Shown: positions 9,049-17,433 of the stretch, in pieces
Layout of the letters: every line of letters starts with the position of its first letter
How positions within the stretch are numbered: position 1 is the stretch's first letter
Assembly (NCBI RefSeq): GCF_030687715.1
Contig: NZ_CP117445.1
Location: forward strand, 1,422,501 to 1,486,500
Direction of reading: 5' to 3'
DNA length: 64,000 nt
Source of the DNA: Pseudomonas sp. FP2196
Lineage (GTDB): Bacteria; Pseudomonadota; Gammaproteobacteria; Pseudomonadales; Pseudomonadaceae
Made by a program: the position numbers and the translations under genes
The notes under the pieces: model-generated
What the model saw: the letters and a program-made list of their open reading frames with translations, nothing else
Told to the model about the DNA's origin: nothing
The model's database searches: none

Positions 9049-10176
9049 TTACTGAGGCGAAACTTCAGTTTTAGGTTTGCCGTTGTGCCACTCGTAGACT
9101 ACGAATTTGAAGTCTTTCAAGTCGCCCTTGGCGTCGTAGCTCAGGTCGCCAGTCGGGGTCTTGAAGGTGCCGGCGTGAATGGCTTCTGCCACTTTTGTCG
9201 GGTCTTCGGACTTGGCAGCCTTGATGCCTTCGGCGATCAGGGTCACGGCCGAGTAGGCCGGGAACACGAACGGGCCGCTCGGATCTTCTTTCTTCGCCTT
9301 GAATGCATCAGCCAGAGCAACGTTGGCCGGATCCTGGTCGAAGGATTTCGGCAGGGTCACCAGCAGGCCTTCGGCAGCGTCTTTGGCGATCTGAGTGATC
9401 GAGTCGTTACCCACGCCTTCTGGCCCCATGAACTTGGCTTTCAGGCCTTTTTCCTGGGCTTGACGCAGGATCAGACCCAGCTCTGGGTGGTAGCCGCCGT
9501 AGTAAACGAAGTCGACGTTGGCTTGCTTGAGTTTGGCAATGATCGCCGAGAAGTCTTTATCGCCGGCGTTAACGCCTTCGAACACGGCAACTTTGGTGCC
9601 TTTCTTCTCAAGGGTCGATTTGACGGCGGTGGCGATGCCTTCACCGTACTGCTGCTTGTCGTGCAGGACGCCGACGATTTTCGGTTTGACGTGATCGGCA
9701 ATGTAGTTACCGGCGGCAGGGCCCTGGGCGCTGTCCAGACCGATAGTACGGAAGATCATTTTGTAACCACGGGCGGTGATGTCCGGGCTGGTGGCAGCCG
9801 GGGTGATCATGATCACGCCTTCGTCTTCGTAGATGTCCGAAGCAGGTTGGGTAGAGCTGGAGCACAGGTGACCGACCACGAACTTGACGCCGTCGTTGAC
9901 GACCTTGTTCGCAACCGCTACCGCTTGTTTCGGATCGCAGGCATCGTCGTATTCAACGGCTTCGAGTTTCTTGCCGTCGACGCCGCCCTTGGCGTTGATT
10001 TGTTCGATGGCCATTTTTGCGCCACTGAACTGCATGTCGCCGTATTGGGCTACTGGACCGGTTTTAGGACCGGCGATACCGATTTTGATGGTGTCAGCTG
10101 CGAACGAATGGCTGGCAACCCCGGCCAGAACCATAGCGGCAAACAGTTTGGAAATCTGCTTAGTAGCCTTAGTCAT
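9049..10176 (-). CDS. livK: Branched-chain amino-acid periplasmic binding protein LivK/BraC
   Basis: The 375-residue protein has a signal peptide (positively charged MTKATKQISK, hydrophobic LFAAMVLAGVA, cleavage after SFA near residue 27) and a mature type-I periplasmic binding fold starting DTIKIGIAGPKTGPVAQYG. The conserved segment VVGHLCSSSTQPASDIYEDEGV matches BraC, including the Cys that forms the small disulfide loop (CDPKQ earlier in the chain is its partner). It delivers leucine, isoleucine and valine (and possibly alanine) to LivHM. It heads the operon and is followed by a terminator that may limit read-through. Confidence 0.96.
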   Translation of the reverse strand: MTKATKQISKLFAAMVLAGVASHSFAADTIKIGIAGPKTGPVAQYGDMQFSGAKMAIEQINAKGGVDGKKLEAVEYDDACDPKQAVAVANKVVNDGVKFVVGHLCSSSTQPASDIYEDEGVIMITPAATSPDITARGYKMIFRTIGLDSAQGPAAGNYIADHVKPKIVGVLHDKQQYGEGIATAVKSTLEKKGTKVAVFEGVNAGDKDFSAIIAKLKQANVDFVYYGGYHPELGLILRQAQEKGLKAKFMGPEGVGNDSITQIAKDAAEGLLVTLPKSFDQDPANVALADAFKAKKEDPSGPFVFPAYSAVTLIAEGIKAAKSEDPTKVAEAIHAGTFKTPTGDLSYDAKGDLKDFKFVVYEWHNGKPKTEVSPQ

Positions 10177-10528
10177 AGTGCTCCACTCTTACTGTTGTAA
10201 TTTTTTTGAGTTCTGGCGCCGTAGCAGCAGAACCGGGTCAGATATCTTTGCGATACCCTCCGGAAATGCCCCCGGCAACTGTACCGGTACAGTGTAGAGC
10301 GCCGGTTGTCAGCCTGGGAAGCGGGCGCCGAGGGGCAAAACTTGGAGGTGTCGCATTTTTGAATGAAAAAGACAGAATTGCGGCGGGGCGTTCGTGGGCA
10401 TATATCCCAATCAACAGCATTCCCTGGCGTTCCTGCTCTTTTCGTTCGGTACAGCCATTTGCAACCGGGTTTTTCTGGCGGATCACCGACGTTATCATTC
10501 GCGTCGATTTCTTTTCCGGACAGTTCCC
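10177..10528. other. Intergenic region, livK promoter side
   Basis: These 352 bases hold the upstream region of livK (leftward) and of the DUF2288 gene (rightward). The only clear structure is a 16-bp perfect palindrome at 10278-10293. Reading leftward, a TTGCCG next to the palindrome and TATCGC 17 bases further on could be a sigma-70 promoter for livK. No coding potential is convincing. Confidence 0.5.
10278..10293. promoter_or_regulatory. Perfect palindrome, putative operator upstream of livK
   Basis: ACTGTACCGGTACAGT is a perfect 16-bp palindrome located 102 bases upstream of the livK start, next to a candidate -35 element. Its size and symmetry suit a dimeric regulator. It is not a LexA box, since it has CTG-N8-CAG rather than CTG-N10-CAG. 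The cognate regulator is unknown to me. Confidence 0.5.
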
Positions 10529-10834
10529 ATGAATCAAGAACCTAGCACCCTCTATGCCAAGCTGCTTGGTGAAACCGCATCTATTACCTGGAAAGAGCTA
10601 GAGCCGTTCTTCGCCAAGGGTGCCCTATTGTGGGTCGACCCTGACCTTGATTTGATCGCCGCTGCTGAGGCTGTGGCGTCGGATGAAGGCGAGAAAGTCG
10701 CTGCCTGGCTGGCCGAAGACAAGGTCGCCAAGCTGTCTGAAACGCGGGCGCTGGATCTTTTTGAACGTGATCCGCAGCTGTGGGCGGTGGTGGTTTCGCC
10801 GTGGATTCTGATCCAGGAAAGGGCGCAGGCCTGA
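10529..10834 (+). CDS. DUF2288 family protein
   Basis: A 101-residue soluble protein whose sequence (LLGETASITWKELEPFFAKG near the N-terminus; WAVVVSPWILIQE near the C-terminus) matches the DUF2288 family of small Pseudomonas and cyanobacterial proteins of unknown function. I chose the ATG at 10529 because similarity begins directly after it and the upstream in-frame codons look non-coding. It is a single-gene unit with its own terminator overlapping the stop codon. No motif suggests a reaction. Confidence 0.85.
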   Translation: MNQEPSTLYAKLLGETASITWKELEPFFAKGALLWVDPDLDLIAAAEAVASDEGEKVAAWLAEDKVAKLSETRALDLFERDPQLWAVVVSPWILIQERAQA

Positions 10835-10850
10835 TGGCTTGCGCCTTTTT
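10822..10850 (+). terminator. Rho-independent terminator overlapping the DUF2288 stop
   Basis: GGCGCAGGCC and GGCTTGCGCC pair (one G-T pair) around a TGAT loop that contains the stop codon. A run of five T follows. Confidence 0.8.
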
Positions 10851-10970
10851 GGTGCGCGGCGTCATCGTTGAAAAGTGTGTAGCCGAGTAGCGTGATGGCA
10901 CGTTGCCGTAGAGAAACACCACAAGCGAGGGTGGCTCACGGTGACGTAAACGTAACGGGAACAGTTTAGT

Positions 10971-10990
10971 AAGCAGCCTAACGGCTGCTT
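10971..10990 (+). terminator. Stem-loop terminator
   Basis: AAGCAGCC / GGCTGCTT pair around a TAAC loop, followed by AATTGTTT. It lies 137 bases past the DUF2288 gene and may be a back-up terminator or the end of an unrecognised small transcript. Confidence 0.6.
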
Positions 10991-11043
10991 AATTGTTTCT
11001 GGATGTTGGAAAGGCTGAAATCTTCAGTGAATTTCAGGGCCCC

Positions 11044-11130
11044 ATCGCTGGCAAGCCAGCTCCCACAGGTTTTGTGGCGTTCACAATATTCGTGTTCACA
11101 CGGACCCTGTGGGAGCTGGCTTGCCAGCGA
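11044..11130. repeat. REP-type inverted repeat, family C
   Basis: Inverted copies of TCGCTGGCAAGCCAGCTCCC flank a spacer of about 40 bases. The same motif pair recurs at about 42191 and 56999. Confidence 0.9.
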
Positions 11131-11151
11131 TTGCGGCGACTCGGTCCTGGA

Positions 11152-13350
11152 TCAGACCGAGAACGACTTGCCGGTATGGTTATTGAGAGAAATAACCTTG
11201 GTCTTGCCAATCCGGTGACGATAGATCTCGCGCAGGTACTTGATCGACTTCTTCACGCAATCGCGCGACAGGCGAATGTCGTTGATCGAGACAAACTTTT
11301 CTTTGTCGTTGATCAGCTCGCGGTACTTCTTCTCGTACATCGGCTTGATTGCGTACCAGTTGGTGTCGAGGATCTTCGCCGGGTTCTCGAACTCGTTGAG
11401 CAGGTCATCGATGCGGTCTTCATCAAACTCTTCGTTGATGATGAAGTCGAGGATCGAGTTGTCCAGGGTCTCGTCGAAACGGTACGGGGTCTTCGCGAAG
11501 CAGCGCTTGATGAACGCGACGATTAACGTCAGGAAGTCATCCGAAAGGCACGGGCTTTTGGCAATCAACGTAGTCAACGACAGGTTGGCCGAGGCACCGA
11601 TCACCAGCGCGTAACGCTTGAGCGTGGTATTCGGGAACAGGCTGTTGAGGTGCGTCTTCAACCGGTTCAAATCCATGTACGACAGCTTGTAGTCTTTCGG
11701 CAGCGAAACGATTGAGACCACCGACGAGCAGTTCTTGAAGAAGTGCAGGTCATGCAGTGCCGCCGCGTCGTAGCCGGAATTCTTGTACTGCTCAAGCGAA
11801 GCGCGATAACGCTTGGACTCGATCGGCAGCAGGCTGATGCCTTCGATGGCCTGGGTGACCTTGTTGAAGTGCGGCAGGTCGATCGAGCGGAAAAACAGAT
11901 CGTCGATGTTCAGGCGCTGTGGCTCTTTATCGAACACCTTGAACTTGTCGCTGCTCGGCGGCGGCGTTTCCGGCACCACCGATTCGGCGTAGGCAATCGC
12001 TACCGGGCCGGCCAGGCTCATGAACAGGTCGTTGGCGTCGAGGCGAATGGTTTCGCCGATGTCGATGCCGGCGCGGCGGAAATAGTTCTGGTCGTAGTCA
12101 GTCGTGACTGCCTGCGCCGTCAGAATGTTGAAGATCTGCTGCGAGATGTACTGGTTGGCGTGCTTCTCCATCGCATTGACATCAATGTTCTGGATGTTGC
12201 CGTCGTCGCTCTCTTCGGCGTAACGCATGATGTCGTTGGAGATCAGCATCATCGCGTTCCACGGGCGGATACGGCCCATGACGCTGGCTTCGCTGCTGTC
12301 TTCGTTGGCGAAGTTGTAAGAGAAATCCCATTCTTCCGAGAGGTATTTGCACAGCAGGCGCCCGGCGTTGATGTGCAGCGCCTCGGACATTTCGCTGCGG
12401 TGGTCGGAAATGTTCGGCAGCACGCAGATGCCGCTGGTGAAGATCGGTTCGAACACAAACGAATGACCGCTCTTGCCGTCATGTTCGTCCATCGGCTTGG
12501 TGTCGAATGTCTTGTTCATGTACGAGTGCTGCTGGGCCAGGCCGAATTCCGAGGCCATGCCCGAACCGGTACCGCCGCCGGCACTGAAGATCGAGAAGTA
12601 CAGGCGCGACTGGTTGGCCTTGATCCCGCAGCTGTCGATCAGGTACGAGTGGATCATTTTCCAGTCGGGGCTGGAGAAGCGTTGGGTGTCCTTGTTGAGG
12701 ATGATCTTCGCCAGGTATTGGCCGAGGATCGGCGCATTACCGGCGCCACCGGCGTGGACTTCGGACAAGTCCATGATCTTCATTTTGCTGTAGTCGCGCA
12801 GGAAGCCGCTTTTCTCGCCCTTGCGCGAGAAGCGGATACGCCCGGCGATGTCCTTGTCGAGGTCGCCGAGCATCACCAGCGGCTCAACCAGGAACACCGG
12901 TTTAGTGGACTTGTTCGGGCCGATCCGCAGGTTGTTTTTGATCCACTGGGCCGGGCTGTAGCCCTTGTCGGCCAGACGGCGGTCGGCTGCGCGATCGTCG
13001 TTATTGAATTCGTTGAGGTAGAACTTGCGCGCGTTGTACACCAACTCCGCCACGTCGAGGGCGATGTTGGAACCACAGCGACCGAGTCCGATCAGGCATA
13101 CCGACGGGAATTCCTGGTCGTTGTGCTGCTCGTTGTCGCCTTCCAGATGCGGTGGGCGCGGGAACACCAGGTCACGCAGGCCGTCGAGGTTGTCGAGGAT
13201 GCGGTCGGTGTTGGTTTCGGTGTAGTAAAGGTATTGCTGGGTGCCCAGCGGACGCGAGGGGTGCAATGGCTTCGACGGTGACGGGCTGTTCGCGGCGGGG
13301 CTCAGGGTCAGATCGGATACCGCAGTGGCGGGATTATTTTTAGAAGTCAT
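11152..13350 (-). CDS. FtsZ/tubulin-superfamily protein, large single-gene type
   Basis: The 732-residue protein carries the main GTP-handling motifs of the FtsZ/tubulin superfamily: a first nucleotide loop, GLGRCGSN (residues 88-95), the tubulin signature SAGGGTGSGMAS (about 256-267, core GGGTGSG), and a T7-like loop, LDANDL (437-442), that keeps the Asp-x-x-Asp spacing needed for GTP hydrolysis in FtsZ. It is about twice the length of FtsZ. A Ser/Pro-rich, probably disordered tail (1-36) precedes the GTPase part, and some 290 extra residues follow it. I see no membrane segment. It is not cell-division FtsZ, which lies in the dcw cluster. It may belong to the Tubulin_2/FtsZ-like families proposed to act in membrane remodelling. 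I chose the start at MTSKNN (13350). It appears to be monocistronic. Confidence 0.85.
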   Translation of the reverse strand: MTSKNNPATAVSDLTLSPAANSPSPSKPLHPSRPLGTQQYLYYTETNTDRILDNLDGLRDLVFPRPPHLEGDNEQHNDQEFPSVCLIGLGRCGSNIALDVAELVYNARKFYLNEFNNDDRAADRRLADKGYSPAQWIKNNLRIGPNKSTKPVFLVEPLVMLGDLDKDIAGRIRFSRKGEKSGFLRDYSKMKIMDLSEVHAGGAGNAPILGQYLAKIILNKDTQRFSSPDWKMIHSYLIDSCGIKANQSRLYFSIFSAGGGTGSGMASEFGLAQQHSYMNKTFDTKPMDEHDGKSGHSFVFEPIFTSGICVLPNISDHRSEMSEALHINAGRLLCKYLSEEWDFSYNFANEDSSEASVMGRIRPWNAMMLISNDIMRYAEESDDGNIQNIDVNAMEKHANQYISQQIFNILTAQAVTTDYDQNYFRRAGIDIGETIRLDANDLFMSLAGPVAIAYAESVVPETPPPSSDKFKVFDKEPQRLNIDDLFFRSIDLPHFNKVTQAIEGISLLPIESKRYRASLEQYKNSGYDAAALHDLHFFKNCSSVVSIVSLPKDYKLSYMDLNRLKTHLNSLFPNTTLKRYALVIGASANLSLTTLIAKSPCLSDDFLTLIVAFIKRCFAKTPYRFDETLDNSILDFIINEEFDEDRIDDLLNEFENPAKILDTNWYAIKPMYEKKYRELINDKEKFVSINDIRLSRDCVKKSIKYLREIYRHRIGKTKVISLNNHTGKSFSV

Positions 13351-13543
13351 TGTGCGCCATATACCTGACTGGGTTGGCCCGAGACCTGTGTCATCGAGCC
13401 TCACGGAATAAGATCTCGCGTCTTTTTTGCGCGAATTGGGCCCGAGCGTCAGGGACTTGGCCAGACTGTCGCTTGGGGGAATCCTTTCCTGATCGTTGAT
13501 GAATCGGCCATTATTCGGCGATCTTTAATCGAAAAGAGGCAAA

Positions 13544-14440
13544 ATGATGTCAACGCTACCTTCGTTGGGATTCGCCGGAATCGGACTGATGGGTCTGCCG
13601 ATGTGTCGGCGCCTGTTGGCGGCGGGTTACCCGTTGACCGTGTGGAATCGCAACCCGGCCAAGTGCGCGCCACTGGTCGAGGCCGGTGCCCGGCAGGTGG
13701 CGAGCCCCTCCGAACTGTGCGAGCACGCCGACGTGGTGATGGTGTGTCTGGCCGATACGGCGGTGGTGCGCGAAGTGGTGTTCGGCCCGGCCGGTGTTGC
13801 CGAAGGTGCGAAGGGCGGTCAGTTACTGGTGGATTTTTCCAGTCTTGAACCGACGGCTACTCGTGAGATGGCGGCGCAGCTAAAAAGTGAAACCGGCATG
13901 AGCTGGATGGATTCACCGGTGTCCGGCGGCGTGGTCGGTGCCGAGGCCGGCAGTCTGGCGATCATGGTCGGTGGCGATGCAGCCGACCTTGAGCGCGTGC
14001 GCCCGGTGTTGCTCAATCTCGGTCAACGCGTTACGCACATGGGCGGCATCGGCGCCGGGCAAGTGACCAAGGCCTGCAACCAGATGATCGTTGCCTGCAA
14101 TGCGTTGGTGATTGCCGAAGTGGTGGCGCTGGCCGAGCAGGCCGGGGTCGATGCGAGCCTGATTGCCGAAGCGCTGGCCGGTGGTTTCGCCGATTCAAAA
14201 CCGTTGCAGATCCTCGCCCCGCAAATGGCCGAGAGCCGTTTCGAACCGATCAAATGGCACGTGCGCACGCTGCTCAAAGATCTCGACACTGCAGTGAAAT
14301 TCTCCCGCGAGCAGGGTACGGCGACGCCGATCAGCGGATTGGCCGCACAACTGATGCGCCTGCATGGGGCTCAGGGCTTTTTGGCGAAGGATCCAGCGAC
14401 GCTGGTGCAAATGTACCGCGCGCCAGAATCAACGGATTGA
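13544..14440 (+). CDS. NAD(P)-dependent 3-hydroxyisobutyrate dehydrogenase-like oxidoreductase
   Basis: The 298-residue protein is a beta-hydroxyacid dehydrogenase: an N-terminal Rossmann loop GFAGIGLMGLPM (residues 9-20), the substrate-binding segment DSPVSGGVVGAEAGSL (about 123-138) and the catalytic Lys in GAGQVTKACNQ (Lys176). Relatives reduce tartronate semialdehyde (GlxR/GarR) or oxidise 3-hydroxyisobutyrate; sequence alone does not decide between them. A good ribosome site (AAGAGG) precedes the ATG. Its last 110 bases overlap the 3' end of the convergent GGDEF-EAL gene, which is unusual. It stands alone, with the tubulin-like gene divergent upstream. Confidence 0.9.
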   Translation: MMSTLPSLGFAGIGLMGLPMCRRLLAAGYPLTVWNRNPAKCAPLVEAGARQVASPSELCEHADVVMVCLADTAVVREVVFGPAGVAEGAKGGQLLVDFSSLEPTATREMAAQLKSETGMSWMDSPVSGGVVGAEAGSLAIMVGGDAADLERVRPVLLNLGQRVTHMGGIGAGQVTKACNQMIVACNALVIAEVVALAEQAGVDASLIAEALAGGFADSKPLQILAPQMAESRFEPIKWHVRTLLKDLDTAVKFSREQGTATPISGLAAQLMRLHGAQGFLAKDPATLVQMYRAPESTD

Positions 14441-16613
14441 CCGCCTGTGAATGCTTGCGCTGGTTGATTTCTTCCAGCACCGGGCGCAATTCGTCCAGCG
14501 GCACTGGACGGCTGAGCAGGTAACCCTGAATGAAATCGCAGCCGGAGCGTTCGAGAAATTCGTACTGCTCCAGGCTTTCGACGCCTTCGGTGACCACCTG
14601 CAAATGCAGGGTGTGGGCCATGACGATGATCGCCTGAACGATCTCCATGTCCGCCGTGGCTTTTGGGATGTCGAGGATGAACGAGCGGTCGATCTTCAGC
14701 GTGTTCAGCGGCAAACGCTTGAGGTACGCCAGCGACGAATAACCGGTGCCGAAGTCGTCGATCGACAGCGACACGCCGAGGGCGCGGATCTGCCGCAACA
14801 GCACCAGGGTGTTGGCGATGTTGCCCATCAGGGCGTTCTCGGTGACTTCCAGTTCCAGACGTTCCGGCGCGACGCCTGCGGTGCGCAGCGCACTTTCGAT
14901 TTCATCGGCCAGCTCTTCGCGGGTCAGGTTCAGCGGCGAGCAGTTCCAGGCGATTTTCAGCTCTTCGCAGCCATGCTTGGACAACTCGCCAAGATCCTTG
15001 CAGGCGCGGCGCAGCACCCAATTGTCCAGTTCGGCGATGAGGCCATTGTTTTCGGCGATGCTGATAAAGCGATCAGGGGTCAGCAAACCGTGGACCGGAT
15101 GCTGCCAGCGGATCAGCGCTTCGAGCTTGGTGACCCGGCCGGTTTTCAGTTCGAAGATCGGTTGGTAATACAGCATCAGACCGTTTTCTTCGCGCAGTGC
15201 GTGGCGCAGTTCTTCTTCGAGTTGCAATTCCAGAGTCGCGCGGTTTTTCAGGCTGGAATTGAAAAAGTGCAGACCATTGCGCCCGGCGCCCTTGGATTGA
15301 TACAGCGCCAGATCCGCGTGTTTGAGCAGTTCTTCACACGTCGTGCCGTCTTCTGGAAACAGGCTGATGCCGATGCTGGTAGTCATCACCATCCGGCGTC
15401 CGGCCAGTTCTATTGGCTCCTTCATCTTCAGCATGATGCGCTGGGCCATGGTGCGTGCCTCTTCACGGTCGCGCAGGCCGATCAGGATGCAGAACTCGTC
15501 GCCGCCAAAACGCGCGACGACGTCTTCATGGCTGCGCACCGAGCCTTTGATGTGACTGGCAATCACCTTGAGCAGGGCGTCGCCGGCGTCGTGGCCGAGG
15601 CTGTCGTTGATGCGTTTGAAGTGATCGATGTCGAGAAACATCACCGCAAGCATGCCGCCTTCGGTGGTCTTCTGGCTGAGTTTCTCGGCGAAGATCTGAT
15701 TGAAACCGCGGCGGTTGATCAGGTTAGTCAACGCGTCGTAGTTGGCCACTTGTTGCAGCGACATGCGTGCCTGATCGAGTTGGCTGAGCAGGGCATTGAC
15801 CCGGCGCAGGTCATGTTCCTTGCTTTGCAGTTTCTTGTCGGCCAGTGCCGCGCTGATTGCGCTGCCGAGAATCAGCAGGATGATCAGCGCCACTGTCAGG
15901 CCCAGTTGCAAATGGCTGGTTTCGGCCGATAGTGCCGGGGCGCTGCCTTCCGGCAACACCAATTGCAGTGCGGCCATCCCGGTGAAGTGCATGCTGAAAA
16001 TGCCCGCACCGAGAATCAGTGCGGCGCTGTACTTGAGCATCTGATGAGCCAGGCCACTGCCTTCGCGCAAGTAGCCTGCGACCCATAACGCGGTGAAACT
16101 GGCGCCGATGGCGATGGCGATCGACAGCGCAAACAAGGTCGGTTGGTAGTAGGCGGTGGCGCGCGACTCCATGGCGGCCATGCCGACGTAATGCATGCCG
16201 GCGATACCGAGGCCGATGACCACAGCGGTTTTCAGGTAAAGCACCAGACTCGGCTGTGCCTCGCTCAGCGTGTGCATCGCCAGCCACGAGGCGAGCAGGG
16301 CAATCAGCAGGGAGAACAGGGTGATCGGCAGGTCGTAGTGGATTTCGATTGGGGCCTGGAAGGCGAGCATGCCGATGAAGTGCATGGCCCAGATCCCGCC
16401 TGCCAGGCAGGTCGCGCCGATCCAGCGCCATAGGCGTTGCGAGCCAAGGTCTTCGGCGTGAGCGACTCGCTCGGCCATATCGAGGGTGGCGAAACTCGCA
16501 GCGCAGGCGACCAGATAGGCTGCCAGTACCAGTAAGGGATTGTGTGTGCAATCAAGAATGACCTGCCCGCTCTCCGGCAGCTCGGTAACAAACTGCAAAC
16601 CAAGCCACTCCAT
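14331..16613 (-). CDS. MHYT-GGDEF-EAL cyclic-di-GMP protein (MucR-like)
   Basis: This 760-residue inner-membrane protein starts with an MHYT sensor of about seven helices holding three motifs (MHFIGM 77-82, MHYVGM 140-145, MHFTGM 208-213), thought to bind a metal and sense oxygen, CO or NO. A GGDEF domain follows with an intact GGDEF (370-374), then an EAL domain with EAL (498-500) and DDFGTGYSS (619-627). Both synthesis and breakdown of c-di-GMP thus look possible. The inhibitory I-site RxxD is replaced by SHED. The architecture equals P. aeruginosa MucR, a promoter of alginate production, but this copy has a longer tail. That C-terminal tail overlaps the convergent dehydrogenase gene by 110 bases. 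Orthology to mucR is likely, not proved. Confidence 0.9.
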   Translation of the reverse strand: MEWLGLQFVTELPESGQVILDCTHNPLLVLAAYLVACAASFATLDMAERVAHAEDLGSQRLWRWIGATCLAGGIWAMHFIGMLAFQAPIEIHYDLPITLFSLLIALLASWLAMHTLSEAQPSLVLYLKTAVVIGLGIAGMHYVGMAAMESRATAYYQPTLFALSIAIAIGASFTALWVAGYLREGSGLAHQMLKYSAALILGAGIFSMHFTGMAALQLVLPEGSAPALSAETSHLQLGLTVALIILLILGSAISAALADKKLQSKEHDLRRVNALLSQLDQARMSLQQVANYDALTNLINRRGFNQIFAEKLSQKTTEGGMLAVMFLDIDHFKRINDSLGHDAGDALLKVIASHIKGSVRSHEDVVARFGGDEFCILIGLRDREEARTMAQRIMLKMKEPIELAGRRMVMTTSIGISLFPEDGTTCEELLKHADLALYQSKGAGRNGLHFFNSSLKNRATLELQLEEELRHALREENGLMLYYQPIFELKTGRVTKLEALIRWQHPVHGLLTPDRFISIAENNGLIAELDNWVLRRACKDLGELSKHGCEELKIAWNCSPLNLTREELADEIESALRTAGVAPERLELEVTENALMGNIANTLVLLRQIRALGVSLSIDDFGTGYSSLAYLKRLPLNTLKIDRSFILDIPKATADMEIVQAIIVMAHTLHLQVVTEGVESLEQYEFLERSGCDFIQGYLLSRPVPLDELRPVLEEINQRKHSQAVNPLILARGTFAPASLDPSPKSPEPHAGASVVRPIR

Positions 16614-16763
16614 AGCATGCCCCGTCTCTCTGAAGTCGTCCTAACCGTGCGGTTAACGCAGGCGAATGAGAGGAGTATAGAGGCCGTTTTCGGGGGGCGA
16701 GCGGTAGTGGCACATTGGCGCTAATGATTTCGGCATTAGCGTCATAGCGATTGGTGCTAAGCG

Positions 16764-17132
16764 TCAGGCGCTTTTATCGAAAGGGATTTCAGCCCAGTCC
16801 GATTGCAGGGGCGGCAAACCAAAACGGGCGCGAGCCTTATCGCAATCGACATTCTGTTCGCCGTTTTCCCAGGATGCTTCGAATTCCCGGCAGGGGCTGG
16901 AACGTTTTTCATAAATCGAGCAATGCACGGTACTGCCGACTTCGCCGACCAACGCCGTGCAACGCGGCGATTTGCAGTCGGTGCCGTTCATTGCCACCCG
17001 ACTGGGGCTGATTTGTGTAACCAGTTCATCGGGCACCGTACCCCCGGAAGATGAGCACTCACCCCAAAAAAAAGACACGCGAAAATGGGAACAGCAGGCA
17101 CCGCAATTCAGACACGGACTGACTTCGGACAT
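16764..17132 (-). CDS. YkgJ-family cysteine-cluster protein
   Basis: The 122-residue protein has the YkgJ/zinc- or iron-chelating cysteine pattern: C-x2-C-x2-C-C at residues 7-14 (CLNCGACC), then CKSPRC, CSIY and CREFE. Such proteins bind a metal or Fe-S cluster and are of unknown function. I chose the start at MSEVSPC because the cysteine motif normally lies a few residues from the N-terminus and the upstream extension is low-complexity. It is a single gene. Confidence 0.88.
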   Translation of the reverse strand: MSEVSPCLNCGACCSHFRVSFFWGECSSSGGTVPDELVTQISPSRVAMNGTDCKSPRCTALVGEVGSTVHCSIYEKRSSPCREFEASWENGEQNVDCDKARARFGLPPLQSDWAEIPFDKSA

Positions 17133-17433
17133 GGGCGAGGGTATCAAAGGGATTGATCGGGAGATCCGGACGGATCCGGCCGCTATTCTAGGCTTCGCCA
17201 CGGGCTTGGGAAGGGGGGCGCGCAACTATTTTTTTGTGGCAAGGTTTTGCCGCAAAAGCCCCGGTTTTCGGGGGATTACAGACTTATCAAGGGCTTACGT
17301 TTCGTTACAGTGCCATGGCCCGATATCAGGCAGACGAATGATCACAGACAGCCCCTGTCTGGCTGACTAGATTGCAGGTTCCGGGCTCGGATGCGTTGGC
17401 AGTGAAGCCCTATAACAATAAAGAGACGGACCC
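17133..17433. other. Intergenic region between divergent genes
   Basis: About 300 bases separate the YkgJ-type gene from the MFS transporter gene. I see no repeat, stem-loop or reading frame in it that I can support; it presumably holds both promoters. Confidence 0.4.

Larger units (their letters stand above)
10835..11151. other. Intergenic region with terminator and REP pair
   Basis: This gap holds a second stem-loop (10971-10990) and an inverted pair of family C REP motifs (11044-11130). No open frame with coding character is visible. Confidence 0.6.

Noticed and set aside
6659..10200. Two long plus-strand frames (566 and 685 codons) opposite livM, livH and livK
   Set aside because: Antisense shadows of secure genes; no domain, signal or ribosome site.
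10278..10293. LexA box
   Set aside because: The palindrome has CTG-N8-CAG, not the CTG-N10-CAG of LexA sites.
11743..13281. 512-codon frame opposite the tubulin-like gene
   Set aside because: Val/Arg/His-rich shadow; the minus-strand frame holds the conserved GTPase motifs.
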